Assembly (NCBI GenBank): GCA_027488375.1
Contig: JAIYBW010000006.1
Location: 1 to 64,000, forward strand
Length of the DNA stretch: 64,000 nucleotides
Origin: Pseudomonadota bacterium
GTDB lineage: Bacteria > Bdellovibrionota > Bacteriovoracia > Bacteriovoracales > Bacteriovoracaceae
Direction of reading: 5' to 3'
Position 1 is the stretch's first letter, and each line of letters opens with the position of its first letter. Positions 52,203 through 60,723 of the stretch are shown in pieces. The notes beneath the pieces were generated by a model that was given only the letters and a program-made list of their open reading frames with translations, was not told the origin of the DNA and searched no databases. The translations under genes were made by a program, and so were the position numbers.

Positions 52203-53939
52203 ATGATGTCTAAAAAAGCACTATTAGCTTTAGTCTTACCTCTTTCTTTTTCTTCGGCATTTGCTCGAGTTCAAGTCATTCCTAAGCCTGAACTTGATCA
52301 CAAGGCGATGTCTCAAAATAAGTCTCAATATGTCTTAAAAAATGCGAAGGGTACTCTCTTAGAAAAGTCATTTTTAAGCATGACCCCAGAGAATTGGTTT
52401 AATCTTTCCCCAATTGATGGAGCAGAAGGGGTGAGAACTGAAGAAACTTATATAAGTTACGGCATGCCTGAATCTGAGGACATTATTGTCGCCGTTATTG
52501 ATTCTGGGGTGGATGTTAACCATGAAGATCTTCAGGCTAAAATTTGGATAAATAGTGATGAAGTGGCCAATAATGGCCTTGATGATGATAGCAATGGTTA
52601 TGTTGATGATGTCTTTGGCTGGAATTTTATTGGTGGATCTCAGGGAATGGCGTCGATTGAGGCCGATGAAACTCTCGCTAATAAAATTAGACTGATCAAA
52701 GGGAACCCTGAAGCACAAATTGATGCTGATTCTCTCGAAGTGACGAGAGAGCTTGTGCGGATGAAAAAGTTGAAAGTGCAGGTTGAGGATCTTGGGGAAA
52801 CTCTCTCTTCGGCCCAAGCAAGTTACCTTGCTAAATTAACTAAAGTGGTTGGTGAAAATGTAAATAATGCTAAAAAAGTCGTTGAGAGCTATGAACAACG
52901 CTTAATGACTTATAAAGCAGCTGAAAAAGTTTTAAAAGAAGCCGGTGTTGCTGAAATTTCTCTTGATGCTGTTCGTGCCCTCGAAACTTCAAATCCAGAA
53001 GTTTTGAAAGCTAAAAATGATATGCTTTCACTCCTATCAAATGGGATTGATCTCAATCGTATCAATAGAGTTCTTGGCTATTATGGTGATCAGTTAAAAT
53101 ATCTTTATAATGAGAATTTTAATCCACGTAAAATCGTTGGAGATAATTACAGTAATCAAACGGAAAAAATCTACGGAAACAATGATGTCATTGGTCCAGA
53201 CTCATCTCACGGAACTCACGTGGCGGGTATTATTGCAGCCACAAGAGATAATAATCTTGGCATCAAAGGTGTTGCCACAAGTGTAAAAATTATGGCGATT
53301 CGAGTTGTTCCAAATGGTGATGAGAGAGACAAAGATGTTGCGAATGGAATCCGTTATGCTGTTGATAATGGCGCTAAAATTATCAATATGAGTTTTGGAA
53401 AGGCTTATTCACCATTTAAAAAAGTGGTCGATGAGGCGGTTAAGTATGCTGAGTCGAAGGGTGTACTTTTAGTTCACGCGGCCGGAAACTCTAATCAAAA
53501 TAATGATACGGAAGCTAATTTTCCAAATCGCTATGCAAAAGCTGATCAAACTGAATTCAATAATTGGCTTGAGATTGGTGCCTCTGGTTTTGAGAAAGGT
53601 CTGAATTTACCAGCTGATTTTTCTAACTATGGTAAGAAAAGTGTCGATCTTTTCTCTCCAGGAGTCGATATCCTTTCTACCACTCCAGATAACACTTACG
53701 ATACTTACTCTGGAACTTCCATGGCCGCTCCAGCGGCGGCGGGAGTTGCGGCCCTGGTCATGAGTTATGAGAAAAATTTAACAGCATCAGATCTAAGATC
53801 ATTGCTTTTAGATACGTCTCGCCGTTACCCAAAACTGATGGTTAATCTTCCTGGAACTGAAAACCCTGTTCTTTTCAGTTCTTTATCTCGAACTGGAACC
53901 ATCATCGATGTGTTCGAAGCTGTAAAAGCTATTAAATAG
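52203..53939 (+). CDS. Secreted subtilase-family (S8) serine protease with large insertion
   Basis: The 578-residue protein has a signal peptide (about 1-21, SSAFA). The subtilisin triad is Asp100 (VAVIDSGVD), His336 (SSHGTHVAG) and Ser506 (SGTSMAAP). Asn of the oxyanion hole fits HAAGNSNQN. A 236-residue gap between Asp and His is far larger than in subtilisin. The inserted part (about 135-320) is charged and largely helical, probably a coiled coil. A short pro-region precedes the domain. TTG at 52140 is in frame, but the ATG at 52203 has GGA/GGAG signals and gives a proper signal peptide. For a predator or saprophyte this would be an exported digestive or processing protease. Confidence 0.9.
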   Translation: MMSKKALLALVLPLSFSSAFARVQVIPKPELDHKAMSQNKSQYVLKNAKGTLLEKSFLSMTPENWFNLSPIDGAEGVRTEETYISYGMPESEDIIVAVIDSGVDVNHEDLQAKIWINSDEVANNGLDDDSNGYVDDVFGWNFIGGSQGMASIEADETLANKIRLIKGNPEAQIDADSLEVTRELVRMKKLKVQVEDLGETLSSAQASYLAKLTKVVGENVNNAKKVVESYEQRLMTYKAAEKVLKEAGVAEISLDAVRALETSNPEVLKAKNDMLSLLSNGIDLNRINRVLGYYGDQLKYLYNENFNPRKIVGDNYSNQTEKIYGNNDVIGPDSSHGTHVAGIIAATRDNNLGIKGVATSVKIMAIRVVPNGDERDKDVANGIRYAVDNGAKIINMSFGKAYSPFKKVVDEAVKYAESKGVLLVHAAGNSNQNNDTEANFPNRYAKADQTEFNNWLEIGASGFEKGLNLPADFSNYGKKSVDLFSPGVDILSTTPDNTYDTYSGTSMAAPAAAGVAALVMSYEKNLTASDLRSLLLDTSRRYPKLMVNLPGTENPVLFSSLSRTGTIIDVFEAVKAIK

Positions 53940-53954
53940 TCATTTCAAGATCTT

Positions 53955-53980
53955 AGGGCCCCTTAATGGGGCCCTTTTTT
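53955..53980 (+). terminator. Intrinsic terminator of the protease gene
   Basis: AGGGCCCC (53955-53962) pairs with GGGGCCCT (53968-53975) around TTAAT, followed by six Ts. Confidence 0.92.
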
Positions 53981-54031
53981 ATTATACTTAAAACCAATTT
54001 TTTTACGTTTTTGAGTCGATAAGACTCTTCA

Positions 54032-54700
54032 ATGGATCGGTTGATCTGGGTCTTATTTATTTTCCTCATGGCATGCGCTGATGTTCCCGTTCGGCTTCCG
54101 GCGACTATTTCAACTGAGCTTTATGGAGATGTAGATCACTCTTATAGTGTTGTGAAAACTTTTCCAAAAGATCAGGAGCAGGATTTAGATCAATCTTTTT
54201 ACCTAGAGCTAAGAAATAAAGAGAGGCAGTTTGTTGATGTTAATTTTGATCAGATCATCGTTAAATCTCCTGCAGAGAGCCTGAATTTTTCTCTACAACG
54301 GCTTGGACGAGGTCGTTATGAAATTAAAATTAACCAAGAAAATCTTGAATTTAAAAATTTACGATTCGAAGTTCAAAATAAAGAAATTAAACACTCCCTT
54401 AATCGTTTATCGCGTCCTTCAAAAAAACATTCTCAACTTAAAATCATAGCAAACCCTGAATACTCTCTTTTACTAGAGCTGAATCTTAGAGATTTGAAGG
54501 GAAATCCTCTTGATCTTAACTACTATCCAGAAGTGATGGTTGAAGGTGAAGCCGTCATGAGTGACATTCGACGGATAAAAAAAGGTACCTGGCACATACA
54601 GATGACTTATTCAGAAGGTAACCACATTCTCTATTTTTCAGTTCGGGCCAATGGGGTCAAGCTCGAGCGACTTTTGCGTTTTCAACACGTCGAAAAATAA
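54032..54700 (+). CDS. Putative lipoprotein of unknown function
   Basis: The 222-residue protein has a short lipoprotein signal (FIFLMAC, Cys15). A mixed beta-rich, charged mature part follows, with no family I recognise. Two similar stretches (around FYLELRNKERQFVDVN and LLLELNLRDLKGNPLDLN) suggest two related beta-sandwich domains. It has no clear Shine-Dalgarno. It lies alone between the protease terminator and the E1 gene. Confidence 0.65.
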   Translation: MDRLIWVLFIFLMACADVPVRLPATISTELYGDVDHSYSVVKTFPKDQEQDLDQSFYLELRNKERQFVDVNFDQIIVKSPAESLNFSLQRLGRGRYEIKINQENLEFKNLRFEVQNKEIKHSLNRLSRPSKKHSQLKIIANPEYSLLLELNLRDLKGNPLDLNYYPEVMVEGEAVMSDIRRIKKGTWHIQMTYSEGNHILYFSVRANGVKLERLLRFQHVEK

Positions 54701-54778
54701 TGCCCTGGGGCCTGTGGGAAGCTAGATTTTCTCCTCGGGCTTCGCTATGATGGGGCGAATCTTGAAAGGAAAATGACT

Positions 54779-56953
54779 ATGCGCACGAATTCTTCTGAAA
54801 CTAAGGCGACTCAAGTGAAATCAAAATCGAATCCAAAGTATGATCGAAAGCTTGAAATGATGAGTAAGCATAAACTTACCAAAGCTGATCTCACTTGGTT
54901 TTTAAAAAATATTTATCTCTCTCGAAAAACGGATGATGCTGAAATTTTGATGAAGAAACAAAACAAAGCTTTCTTTCAAATTTCTGGAGCTGGCCATGAA
55001 GGAATTCTTTCAGCCACTGCCAAAGTTTTAAAACCTAAGCATGATTATTTTGTTCCCTATTACCGAGATCGCGCTCTTTGTATTGGGCTTGGTGTGACTC
55101 CTTACGAGATGCTTTGTCAGGCCAATGGTAATACGGGAGATACGGCTTCTCATGGTCGTCAAATGCCGGCCCACTGGGGAAATGTAAAACTTAATATTGT
55201 TTCGAAGTCTTCTTGCACGGGAACTCAGTTTCTTCAGGCCTGTGGTTTAGCTGAAGCTGGACTCCATCTGAATAAAATGAATCTTAAAGATTCACCGATC
55301 TATCATGAGAAAGAAATTGTTTATACTTCTTGTGGTGACGGAACTGTGGCCCAAGGAGAATTCTGGGAAGGTTTAACAACGGCTTGCGTGAATAAACTGC
55401 CGGTTCTTTTTATGGTGGAAGATAATGGTTACGCCATTTCAACTCCTGTTTGGATGAATACTCCGGGGGGATCAATTTCAAAAGCCTTAGAGAACTTTCC
55501 TGGACTTAAAATATTTGTTTGTGATGGAAACTGCCCTGTGGAATCGTTTGATACGATGGTTGAAGTCGAAAAATACTTAAGAGCAGGTCATGGGCCTGTG
55601 CTTGTACATGCTGCTGTGACTCGACCTTATTCTCACTCGCTCTCGGATGATCACTCTTATTACAGAACCAAAGAAGATCTTGCGAATGAAGCGGCGACAG
55701 ACGTTTTCAATTCTTTTCCAAAGTTCTTAACGGAGACAGGTCTCTTCACAACTGATGAAGTCAAAACGATTTTAGATGAAGTCACTAAAGAAGTTCGTGA
55801 AGCCATGACGAAGGCCCTAGAAACGGCTTGGCCTAGTAAATCAACCTACGCAGATCATCTTTATTCACCAGATGTTGATCCTGCTTCATCTCAATTTGAA
55901 ACTGCTCCTCAATTTTCTGGCAAAGAAGATATTCCTCTGGCTACGGCCATTAACATGACTTTGAAATCAGAGATTAAAAAGAATCCTTTGATGATGGTTT
56001 TTGGTGAAGATGTCGCCGATTTTTCAGAAGTTGAAAAATACGATAATCCGGATCTTAAAGGTAAGGGGGGAGTTTTCAAAGTCACTCACGGTGTTCAGAA
56101 AGCTGGTAAACCAGGGCAGGTTTTTAATTCACCACTGGCCGAGGCGAATATAATTGGACGTGCAATTGGAATGGCCCTCAGAGGCCTTAAGCCTGTGGTT
56201 GAAATTCAATTTTTTGATTATATCTGGACTGCTTACATGCAGTTAAAAAATGAAATGGCGACCACTCGTTACCGCTCAGGTGGTGATTATAAATGCCCTA
56301 TGGTGGTGAGAGTTCCAATTGGGGGCTATCTACGTGGGGGGGCCATGTATCACTCCCAGTCGGGTGAATCTCTCTTTACTCACAATCCAGGAATTAGAGT
56401 TGTTTATCCATCTAACGCTCTTGATGCCATGGGGTTACTCAGAACGGCCATCCGTTGTGATGATCCGGTGATGTTTCTTGAGCATAAGCATCTTTATTAT
56501 CAAGGCTATAACCGCTCGGCCGATCCGGGTGAAGATTTTATGATTCCTTTTGGAAAGGCCCGTGTTGTGAAGGAAGGAAAGCATGCCACGATTGTGGCCT
56601 GGGGTGCTCTCGTTCAAAAATCAGTGGAAGCGGCCAAAGAACTTGAAAAAGAAGGTTACTCTATAGAAATTCTCGATCCGAGAACACTGGCCCCTTTTGA
56701 TTTTGAAGCTGTGAAAAAGAGTCTTTCTAAAACTCATCGCCTGCTTATTTGTCATGAAGAACATAAAACTTCTGGCTTTGCTGGAGAAATTGCGGCCTGG
56801 GTGAATGAGAACTGTTTTGAACTCTTAGATGCGCCCATCTTGAGAGTGGCTTCGGCCGATACTCATGTGGCCTATTGCCCTGATCTTGAAGAAGTGATTC
56901 TGCCTCAGACTTCTCACGTGCTTGAGACACTTAAAAAACTCTTAAATTACTAG
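54779..56953 (+). CDS. Branched-chain 2-oxoacid dehydrogenase E1, fused alpha and beta subunits
   Basis: E1 decarboxylates branched-chain 2-oxoacids with thiamine diphosphate and passes the acyl group to the E2 lipoyl domain. The ~724-residue protein carries the alpha part (about residues 45-365). It includes the ThDP motif GDGTVAQGEFW...VEDNGYAIS and the phosphorylation-loop-like HSLSDDHSYYR. The beta part (about 385-720) includes FGEDVADF, FNSPLAEANIIG and HEEHKTSGFAGE. Fused E1 forms exist in several phyla. Its ATG at 54779 is 8 bases from AAAGGA; the ATG at 54773 is too close. E2 and E3 genes are not nearby. It pairs logically with the leucine dehydrogenase. Confidence 0.9.
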   Translation: MRTNSSETKATQVKSKSNPKYDRKLEMMSKHKLTKADLTWFLKNIYLSRKTDDAEILMKKQNKAFFQISGAGHEGILSATAKVLKPKHDYFVPYYRDRALCIGLGVTPYEMLCQANGNTGDTASHGRQMPAHWGNVKLNIVSKSSCTGTQFLQACGLAEAGLHLNKMNLKDSPIYHEKEIVYTSCGDGTVAQGEFWEGLTTACVNKLPVLFMVEDNGYAISTPVWMNTPGGSISKALENFPGLKIFVCDGNCPVESFDTMVEVEKYLRAGHGPVLVHAAVTRPYSHSLSDDHSYYRTKEDLANEAATDVFNSFPKFLTETGLFTTDEVKTILDEVTKEVREAMTKALETAWPSKSTYADHLYSPDVDPASSQFETAPQFSGKEDIPLATAINMTLKSEIKKNPLMMVFGEDVADFSEVEKYDNPDLKGKGGVFKVTHGVQKAGKPGQVFNSPLAEANIIGRAIGMALRGLKPVVEIQFFDYIWTAYMQLKNEMATTRYRSGGDYKCPMVVRVPIGGYLRGGAMYHSQSGESLFTHNPGIRVVYPSNALDAMGLLRTAIRCDDPVMFLEHKHLYYQGYNRSADPGEDFMIPFGKARVVKEGKHATIVAWGALVQKSVEAAKELEKEGYSIEILDPRTLAPFDFEAVKKSLSKTHRLLICHEEHKTSGFAGEIAAWVNENCFELLDAPILRVASADTHVAYCPDLEEVILPQTSHVLETLKKLLNY

Positions 56954-56958
56954 TCATA

Positions 56959-56990
56959 AAAAAGCCCTCTTTTCGAGGGCTTTTTTTATC
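56959..56990. terminator. Bidirectional terminator
   Basis: AAAGCCCTC (56961-56969) pairs with GAGGGCTTT (56975-56983), with A-rich sequence before and T-rich after. It serves the E1 gene and the convergent TIGR03545-like gene, whose stop is at 56991. Confidence 0.92.
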
Positions 56991-58877
56991 TTAAAATTTA
57001 AAACCTTTTAAAAGTTTCTTCCCTTGTTCCTCTAACCCTTTAGTTCCACCTTTCTTTAACTTTTCGATCTCGGTCTTAATTCGACCTTCATTCTTTTTAT
57101 AAAGATCCGCGACACCATTTAATGAATTGAGATTGCTTTGATTAGATCCTAAGGCACTCATGAGTTCATTTTTAGGTTTATTAATTTTCTCATCAATCAG
57201 GCCCTGAATCTTACCTTGAGCTTCAGAAACTTTATTTCCAATCTCACGCTTAAGTCCTGCTCCAATTTCATCACCAAGGTTAGAAGAAATGGCCATGTTC
57301 AAGTTTTTAAAACTTCCTGTCGCTGTTCCATCAATATTGATAACGGGAATCGCATTCAGAATATTACTTAACATTTCCTGGGCGATTTTTGTTTTACTCT
57401 CAACAATAAACTGCGGTGACTTGAGTTCAGAGACCCAACTCATGTTAAGTTCTTTTTCTTTGAGTTCCGCTTTCATGGTGGTTGAACCAATCGCAGACTT
57501 AAAACCAAACTTCATCTTCTCATCATTCACAAACATTTTTTCTGGAACAACGAAGGATCCAACTTTAAGGAGAGCCGTTTGTTTGGGAACATCTTGAGTG
57601 AAATCAGCTTTAATCATGGCCTCAACACCCATGACTTTAATTCCAGGGAAGTTTCCTTTCACATCTAACACAATCGGTTTTCCAATAGTTTTAGGAGATG
57701 TTGTGACGTTGGTGAGCTCTCCAGAAAGATTACCTGAGTAAGTATTTTCAGTTCCTTTAGAACTGATCGCCGCCCGTTTAAGCCAAAAGAGCGGGTATCC
57801 CTTGGTGATAGGGAAGTTATAGCTTTTCCCTTGAGATCTTTTAGGCGGGATGACTTCTTCTTTGTCTTTTTTCTCAGGAAGGTACTGCTCAGCGAGGGCC
57901 TGATATTTTCTTGCCTTGGCGATATGCTCAGCAAATTCTCCCGCAAAAAGATGCATGGCCATGTCTTTAAAATCAATTTGAGGAATGGCAAAGCGGTCTT
58001 TTAAACTCTCAATATCCTCTTTTACAAGATTTTCGATTTCTGAAGGATATTTAGCAACGGCACTGACTTCAGTTTGTAATTGCTTAGAAGCGGATTGAAT
58101 TTCATTGTACTGCTTATTTACATCCTTAAGCAGATCACCAAGTTTTTGAGCTCCTTTCGCCTGCTCAAGAAAATTTTTCTCTTTAGAGATTTTTTGAATT
58201 TCAGCTTCTATGCCTCTAATCTTTGTCGTATCAGAAAGAGTTTTAATCTTTCCATCCCAGAATTCTTTCTTGGAATTTACATCTGAGAGCATGGACTTGA
58301 GTCGAGCTTCACTTTTAAGTTCTTCACGAATAGTTTCAATTTGAGATTGAATGTCTCCCCCTTCAAGAAGGGAAACGACGTCTCCAAGAACATTCTTTCC
58401 ATATTTATTCTTGATTTGAGAAATGACTTCGAGTTGAATTTCATCAATCTTACTCGGTTTGGCCGGCTCAGGTGGGAGAACTTTTCCAGGTCTTTGACGA
58501 GGCTTAGAAATCTGAATGTTATTGATGCTGGCATCTTCCACCACAAATTTCATCCGAAGAAGTGCATCCCAAAGATACTTAAAATGAATATTCTCAATTT
58601 CAAGCGTATTGTGAGTCGGCATTTGGGCATCAGTCACCTGAAGTCCATTTAGATCAAAAGAGCCCTTGATGAAACTGGTTCTCACTGAAGCGACATTCAC
58701 TTCGGCGCCGTTGGCCAGAGTTCCTACATACTCAAAACCCGCTTTGAGATGATGGTCAAAGTAGTAAGAAAAATAGCCAAAGGTGAGCCCTGATAAAATC
58801 GCCACGGGAATGATGGCTTCAAATCGGATAGGGCCTTTCTTTTTATTCACTTTAGTTTGTTCTTTATTTTCGCTCAT
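56991..58877 (-). CDS. TIGR03545-like inner-membrane/periplasmic protein
   Basis: The 628-residue protein has a basic start, one membrane helix (about 20-42), then a long extracytoplasmic part. That part contains an AsmA-like N-terminal stretch, with VNVASVRTSF and LEIENIHFKYL. A Pro-rich linker follows, then coiled-coil segments (about 175-300) and a beta-rich C-terminal half with a helical tail. The layout and its partner match the uncharacterised TIGR03545 family, which occurs next to TIGR03546 members, as here. The gene starts 9 bases after the partner's stop, and AAGGTGG overlaps that stop. Function is unknown; AsmA-like folds hint at lipid handling in the envelope (inference). Confidence 0.75.
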   Translation of the reverse strand: MSENKEQTKVNKKKGPIRFEAIIPVAILSGLTFGYFSYYFDHHLKAGFEYVGTLANGAEVNVASVRTSFIKGSFDLNGLQVTDAQMPTHNTLEIENIHFKYLWDALLRMKFVVEDASINNIQISKPRQRPGKVLPPEPAKPSKIDEIQLEVISQIKNKYGKNVLGDVVSLLEGGDIQSQIETIREELKSEARLKSMLSDVNSKKEFWDGKIKTLSDTTKIRGIEAEIQKISKEKNFLEQAKGAQKLGDLLKDVNKQYNEIQSASKQLQTEVSAVAKYPSEIENLVKEDIESLKDRFAIPQIDFKDMAMHLFAGEFAEHIAKARKYQALAEQYLPEKKDKEEVIPPKRSQGKSYNFPITKGYPLFWLKRAAISSKGTENTYSGNLSGELTNVTTSPKTIGKPIVLDVKGNFPGIKVMGVEAMIKADFTQDVPKQTALLKVGSFVVPEKMFVNDEKMKFGFKSAIGSTTMKAELKEKELNMSWVSELKSPQFIVESKTKIAQEMLSNILNAIPVINIDGTATGSFKNLNMAISSNLGDEIGAGLKREIGNKVSEAQGKIQGLIDEKINKPKNELMSALGSNQSNLNSLNGVADLYKKNEGRIKTEIEKLKKGGTKGLEEQGKKLLKGFKF

Positions 58878-58886
58878 ACTTCCACC

Positions 58887-59414
58887 TTAATTCCACTTGT
58901 ATTGATCGTACTTGTAGTACCACTGATAAAACTTTGTCGCTTCAATGGCTTTCCAAAGTTTTGTCTCTTTAAATCTCGCCACTACAGTTGCTCTATATTT
59001 CACAATAAAAATTCGACTCATGATAAAGACAAAAGGGGAGAGGATGAATGTGATGACAGCAGAACCCATCACAATTGAGTTATTAAAACGAGTGAAGGGG
59101 ATGAGAGGCATATTATAGAGAGTGGTATAAAAACCTTGAAGGGAAGGAAGCTCGAGCATTTTTGAACCGACCGCATGGAAGGCCGGATCAAGTATGAAGG
59201 CCACGAACTTAAAAAAGAAAGCCATTACAAGGGCCGCTCCAATTTGAATTCTAAAAAAGAAAAGGATAAGAAAAATAATAAGACTATGGAGAGATAGTGA
59301 AGGGGTCATCCCTAAGATAAAGCCACAGGTCATCCCCATCGCGAGAGAAATTGTCCCCGTGTCCGAGTTAAGTAACTTAATGAAACTGAATAGTTGTTTG
59401 AGAATTAATCCCAT
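58887..59414 (-). CDS. TIGR03546-like (DUF2062-related) membrane protein
   Basis: The 175-residue protein has about four hydrophobic segments. It carries the DUF2062-type pattern GTISLAMGMTCGFILGMTPS near the N-terminus, followed by helices and a basic C-terminus. It matches the uncharacterised TIGR03546 family that pairs with TIGR03545. An upstream in-frame ATG would add 7 residues; the ATG at 59414 has AAGGGAGA 4 bases before it and is preferred. It is the first gene of the two-gene operon. Confidence 0.75.
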   Translation of the reverse strand: MGLILKQLFSFIKLLNSDTGTISLAMGMTCGFILGMTPSLSLHSLIIFLILFFFRIQIGAALVMAFFFKFVAFILDPAFHAVGSKMLELPSLQGFYTTLYNMPLIPFTRFNNSIVMGSAVITFILSPFVFIMSRIFIVKYRATVVARFKETKLWKAIEATKFYQWYYKYDQYKWN

Positions 59415-59550
59415 AGAATCTCCCTTAAAAAACAATGGCTTATTTTAGAGGTGGGGCCCCTTTTAGGCCATAGAATATAATCTTTTCATAGATGACACTA
59501 CGCAGCTTACTTTTGGCATATACTCCCTTCACTTTGACCAGGAGCTGTAC

Positions 59551-60060
59551 TTGAAAAAACTTATCTTCTCTTTGCTTTGTATGGTGAGCCTTCACTCTGA
59601 GGCCCAGGATTTATCCCAAGAGCATGAAAAGATTTGTTCTCGAGCTGACGTGGTTAAACTTATGGGCCCTAAGGGATCCTGCCGCATGCTTATTGTTTCT
59701 GAAAATAAAACTGAGACTCAAGGTGTTTGTCAGGGAATTTTCGGCCGCTCAATGCTCTGCCGTGTAACTTACCTGATCTCTGATGAGGCCACTGGAATGC
59801 AGCTTATCTGTGGACAGAATTTACAAAAACCAGAAGTCCAGCAAGTCGTTGCGGCGAAAGCCGATATCTACAAAGTTTCTGCGATTGTGACTCAAGAGGA
59901 TGGAACCCAAACAATAGTTAACGATGAAAATATTAATACGACTTTAGAATCAAATTTAATGACGGTAATACTTTCTAAAAAAGAAGAAGAGTCGAAAGGG
60001 CAGATCTTTTTAAATCTAAAAACTGGTCCCGTAGCCTTAACTCAAGTTCAGTGCTTGTAA
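59551..60060 (+). CDS. Small secreted protein of unknown function
   Basis: The 169-residue protein begins with TTG, and AGGAG lies 6 bases before it. The start encodes a good signal peptide (KKLIFSLLCMVSLHSEAQ, cut near residue 18). The mature part has five Cys (at CSRAD, GSCRM, GVCQG, MLCRV, LICGQ) plus a final Cys-Leu, suggesting disulfides in the periplasm. I recognise no family. One base separates its stop from the convergent flavin reductase gene. Confidence 0.65.
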   Translation: MKKLIFSLLCMVSLHSEAQDLSQEHEKICSRADVVKLMGPKGSCRMLIVSENKTETQGVCQGIFGRSMLCRVTYLISDEATGMQLICGQNLQKPEVQQVVAAKADIYKVSAIVTQEDGTQTIVNDENINTTLESNLMTVILSKKEEESKGQIFLNLKTGPVALTQVQCL

Positions 60061-60061
60061 C

Positions 60062-60688
60062 TTATTTTTGAATTTGAGCTTTCGTCAGGCGCTCCACTTC
60101 AAACGGAGCGTTGGTTTTAAACCAATCATTTCCAGCTCCCCGTCCAACTGCTTTTAAAAGATCTGTGGCGATTTTTCCCTCCCTCATAATGCTTTCATCA
60201 ACATGGATGAGTTTTACTTCACCAGTGATGAGGGAGCCGGATCCAGGAGCTTTTCCGTAGCAAAGCATATCTCTAAAGACGCATTCAAATTGTATGGGAG
60301 ATTCCTTAAGGCGTCTCGCCTTCACAAGCTGTGAATCGATGGGAGTGAGACCCGCAAATTTAAATTCATCTTCTCCAAATGGAAGTTCCGTGGAAGAGAG
60401 ATTGACCTTCTCATAATTATCTTCAGTGCAAAAATTTACGACAAACTCTTTTTCGCGCAAAATATTTTTAAGGGTATCTTTAAAATCTCCTGTGGAGGTT
60501 CTAATCATAGGACAAAAAGCAATAATCATGGGGCTAGCGGAAACAGCGGTAAAAAATGAAAAAGGGGCGAGATTATTCGAGCCATCGCTGTTGAGAGTCG
60601 AAACCACGGCAATAGGGCGAGGGAGAATCGATCCAATCAGGAATTTATAATTATCGGCAAAGGCACCATTTGTTTGATATGTTTTCAT
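60062..60688 (-). CDS. Flavin reductase-like (FMN-binding split barrel) protein
   Basis: The 208-residue protein belongs to the flavin reductase/DIM6-NTAB family. It starts with FLIGSILPRPIAVVSTLNSDG, then NLAPFSFFTAVSASP, the FMN-binding region. REKEFVVNFCTEDNYEKVNLSS follows. Members reduce flavins with NAD(P)H or bind FMN as oxygenase partners. The partner is unknown, though homogentisate oxygenation genes lie 1.8 kb away. The ATG has no ribosome-binding site and is 6 bases from a TATGAT. Confidence 0.85.
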   Translation of the reverse strand: MKTYQTNGAFADNYKFLIGSILPRPIAVVSTLNSDGSNNLAPFSFFTAVSASPMIIAFCPMIRTSTGDFKDTLKNILREKEFVVNFCTEDNYEKVNLSSTELPFGEDEFKFAGLTPIDSQLVKARRLKESPIQFECVFRDMLCYGKAPGSGSLITGEVKLIHVDESIMREGKIATDLLKAVGRGAGNDWFKTNAPFEVERLTKAQIQK

Positions 60689-60694
60689 AACGAA

Positions 60695-60723
60695 ATCATA
60701 TAAGAAGTCAGACCATGTTTAAA
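60695..60723 (-). promoter_or_regulatory. Promoter of the flavin reductase-like gene, leaderless arrangement
   Basis: On the minus strand TTTAAA (60723-60718) and TATGAT (60700-60695) are 17 bases apart, and the ATG begins 6 bases after the -10. On the plus strand TATAAG (60699-60704), with TTGATA (60674-60679), is a possible promoter for the divergent MBL gene. The two thus overlap in a 26-base gap. Confidence 0.5.
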
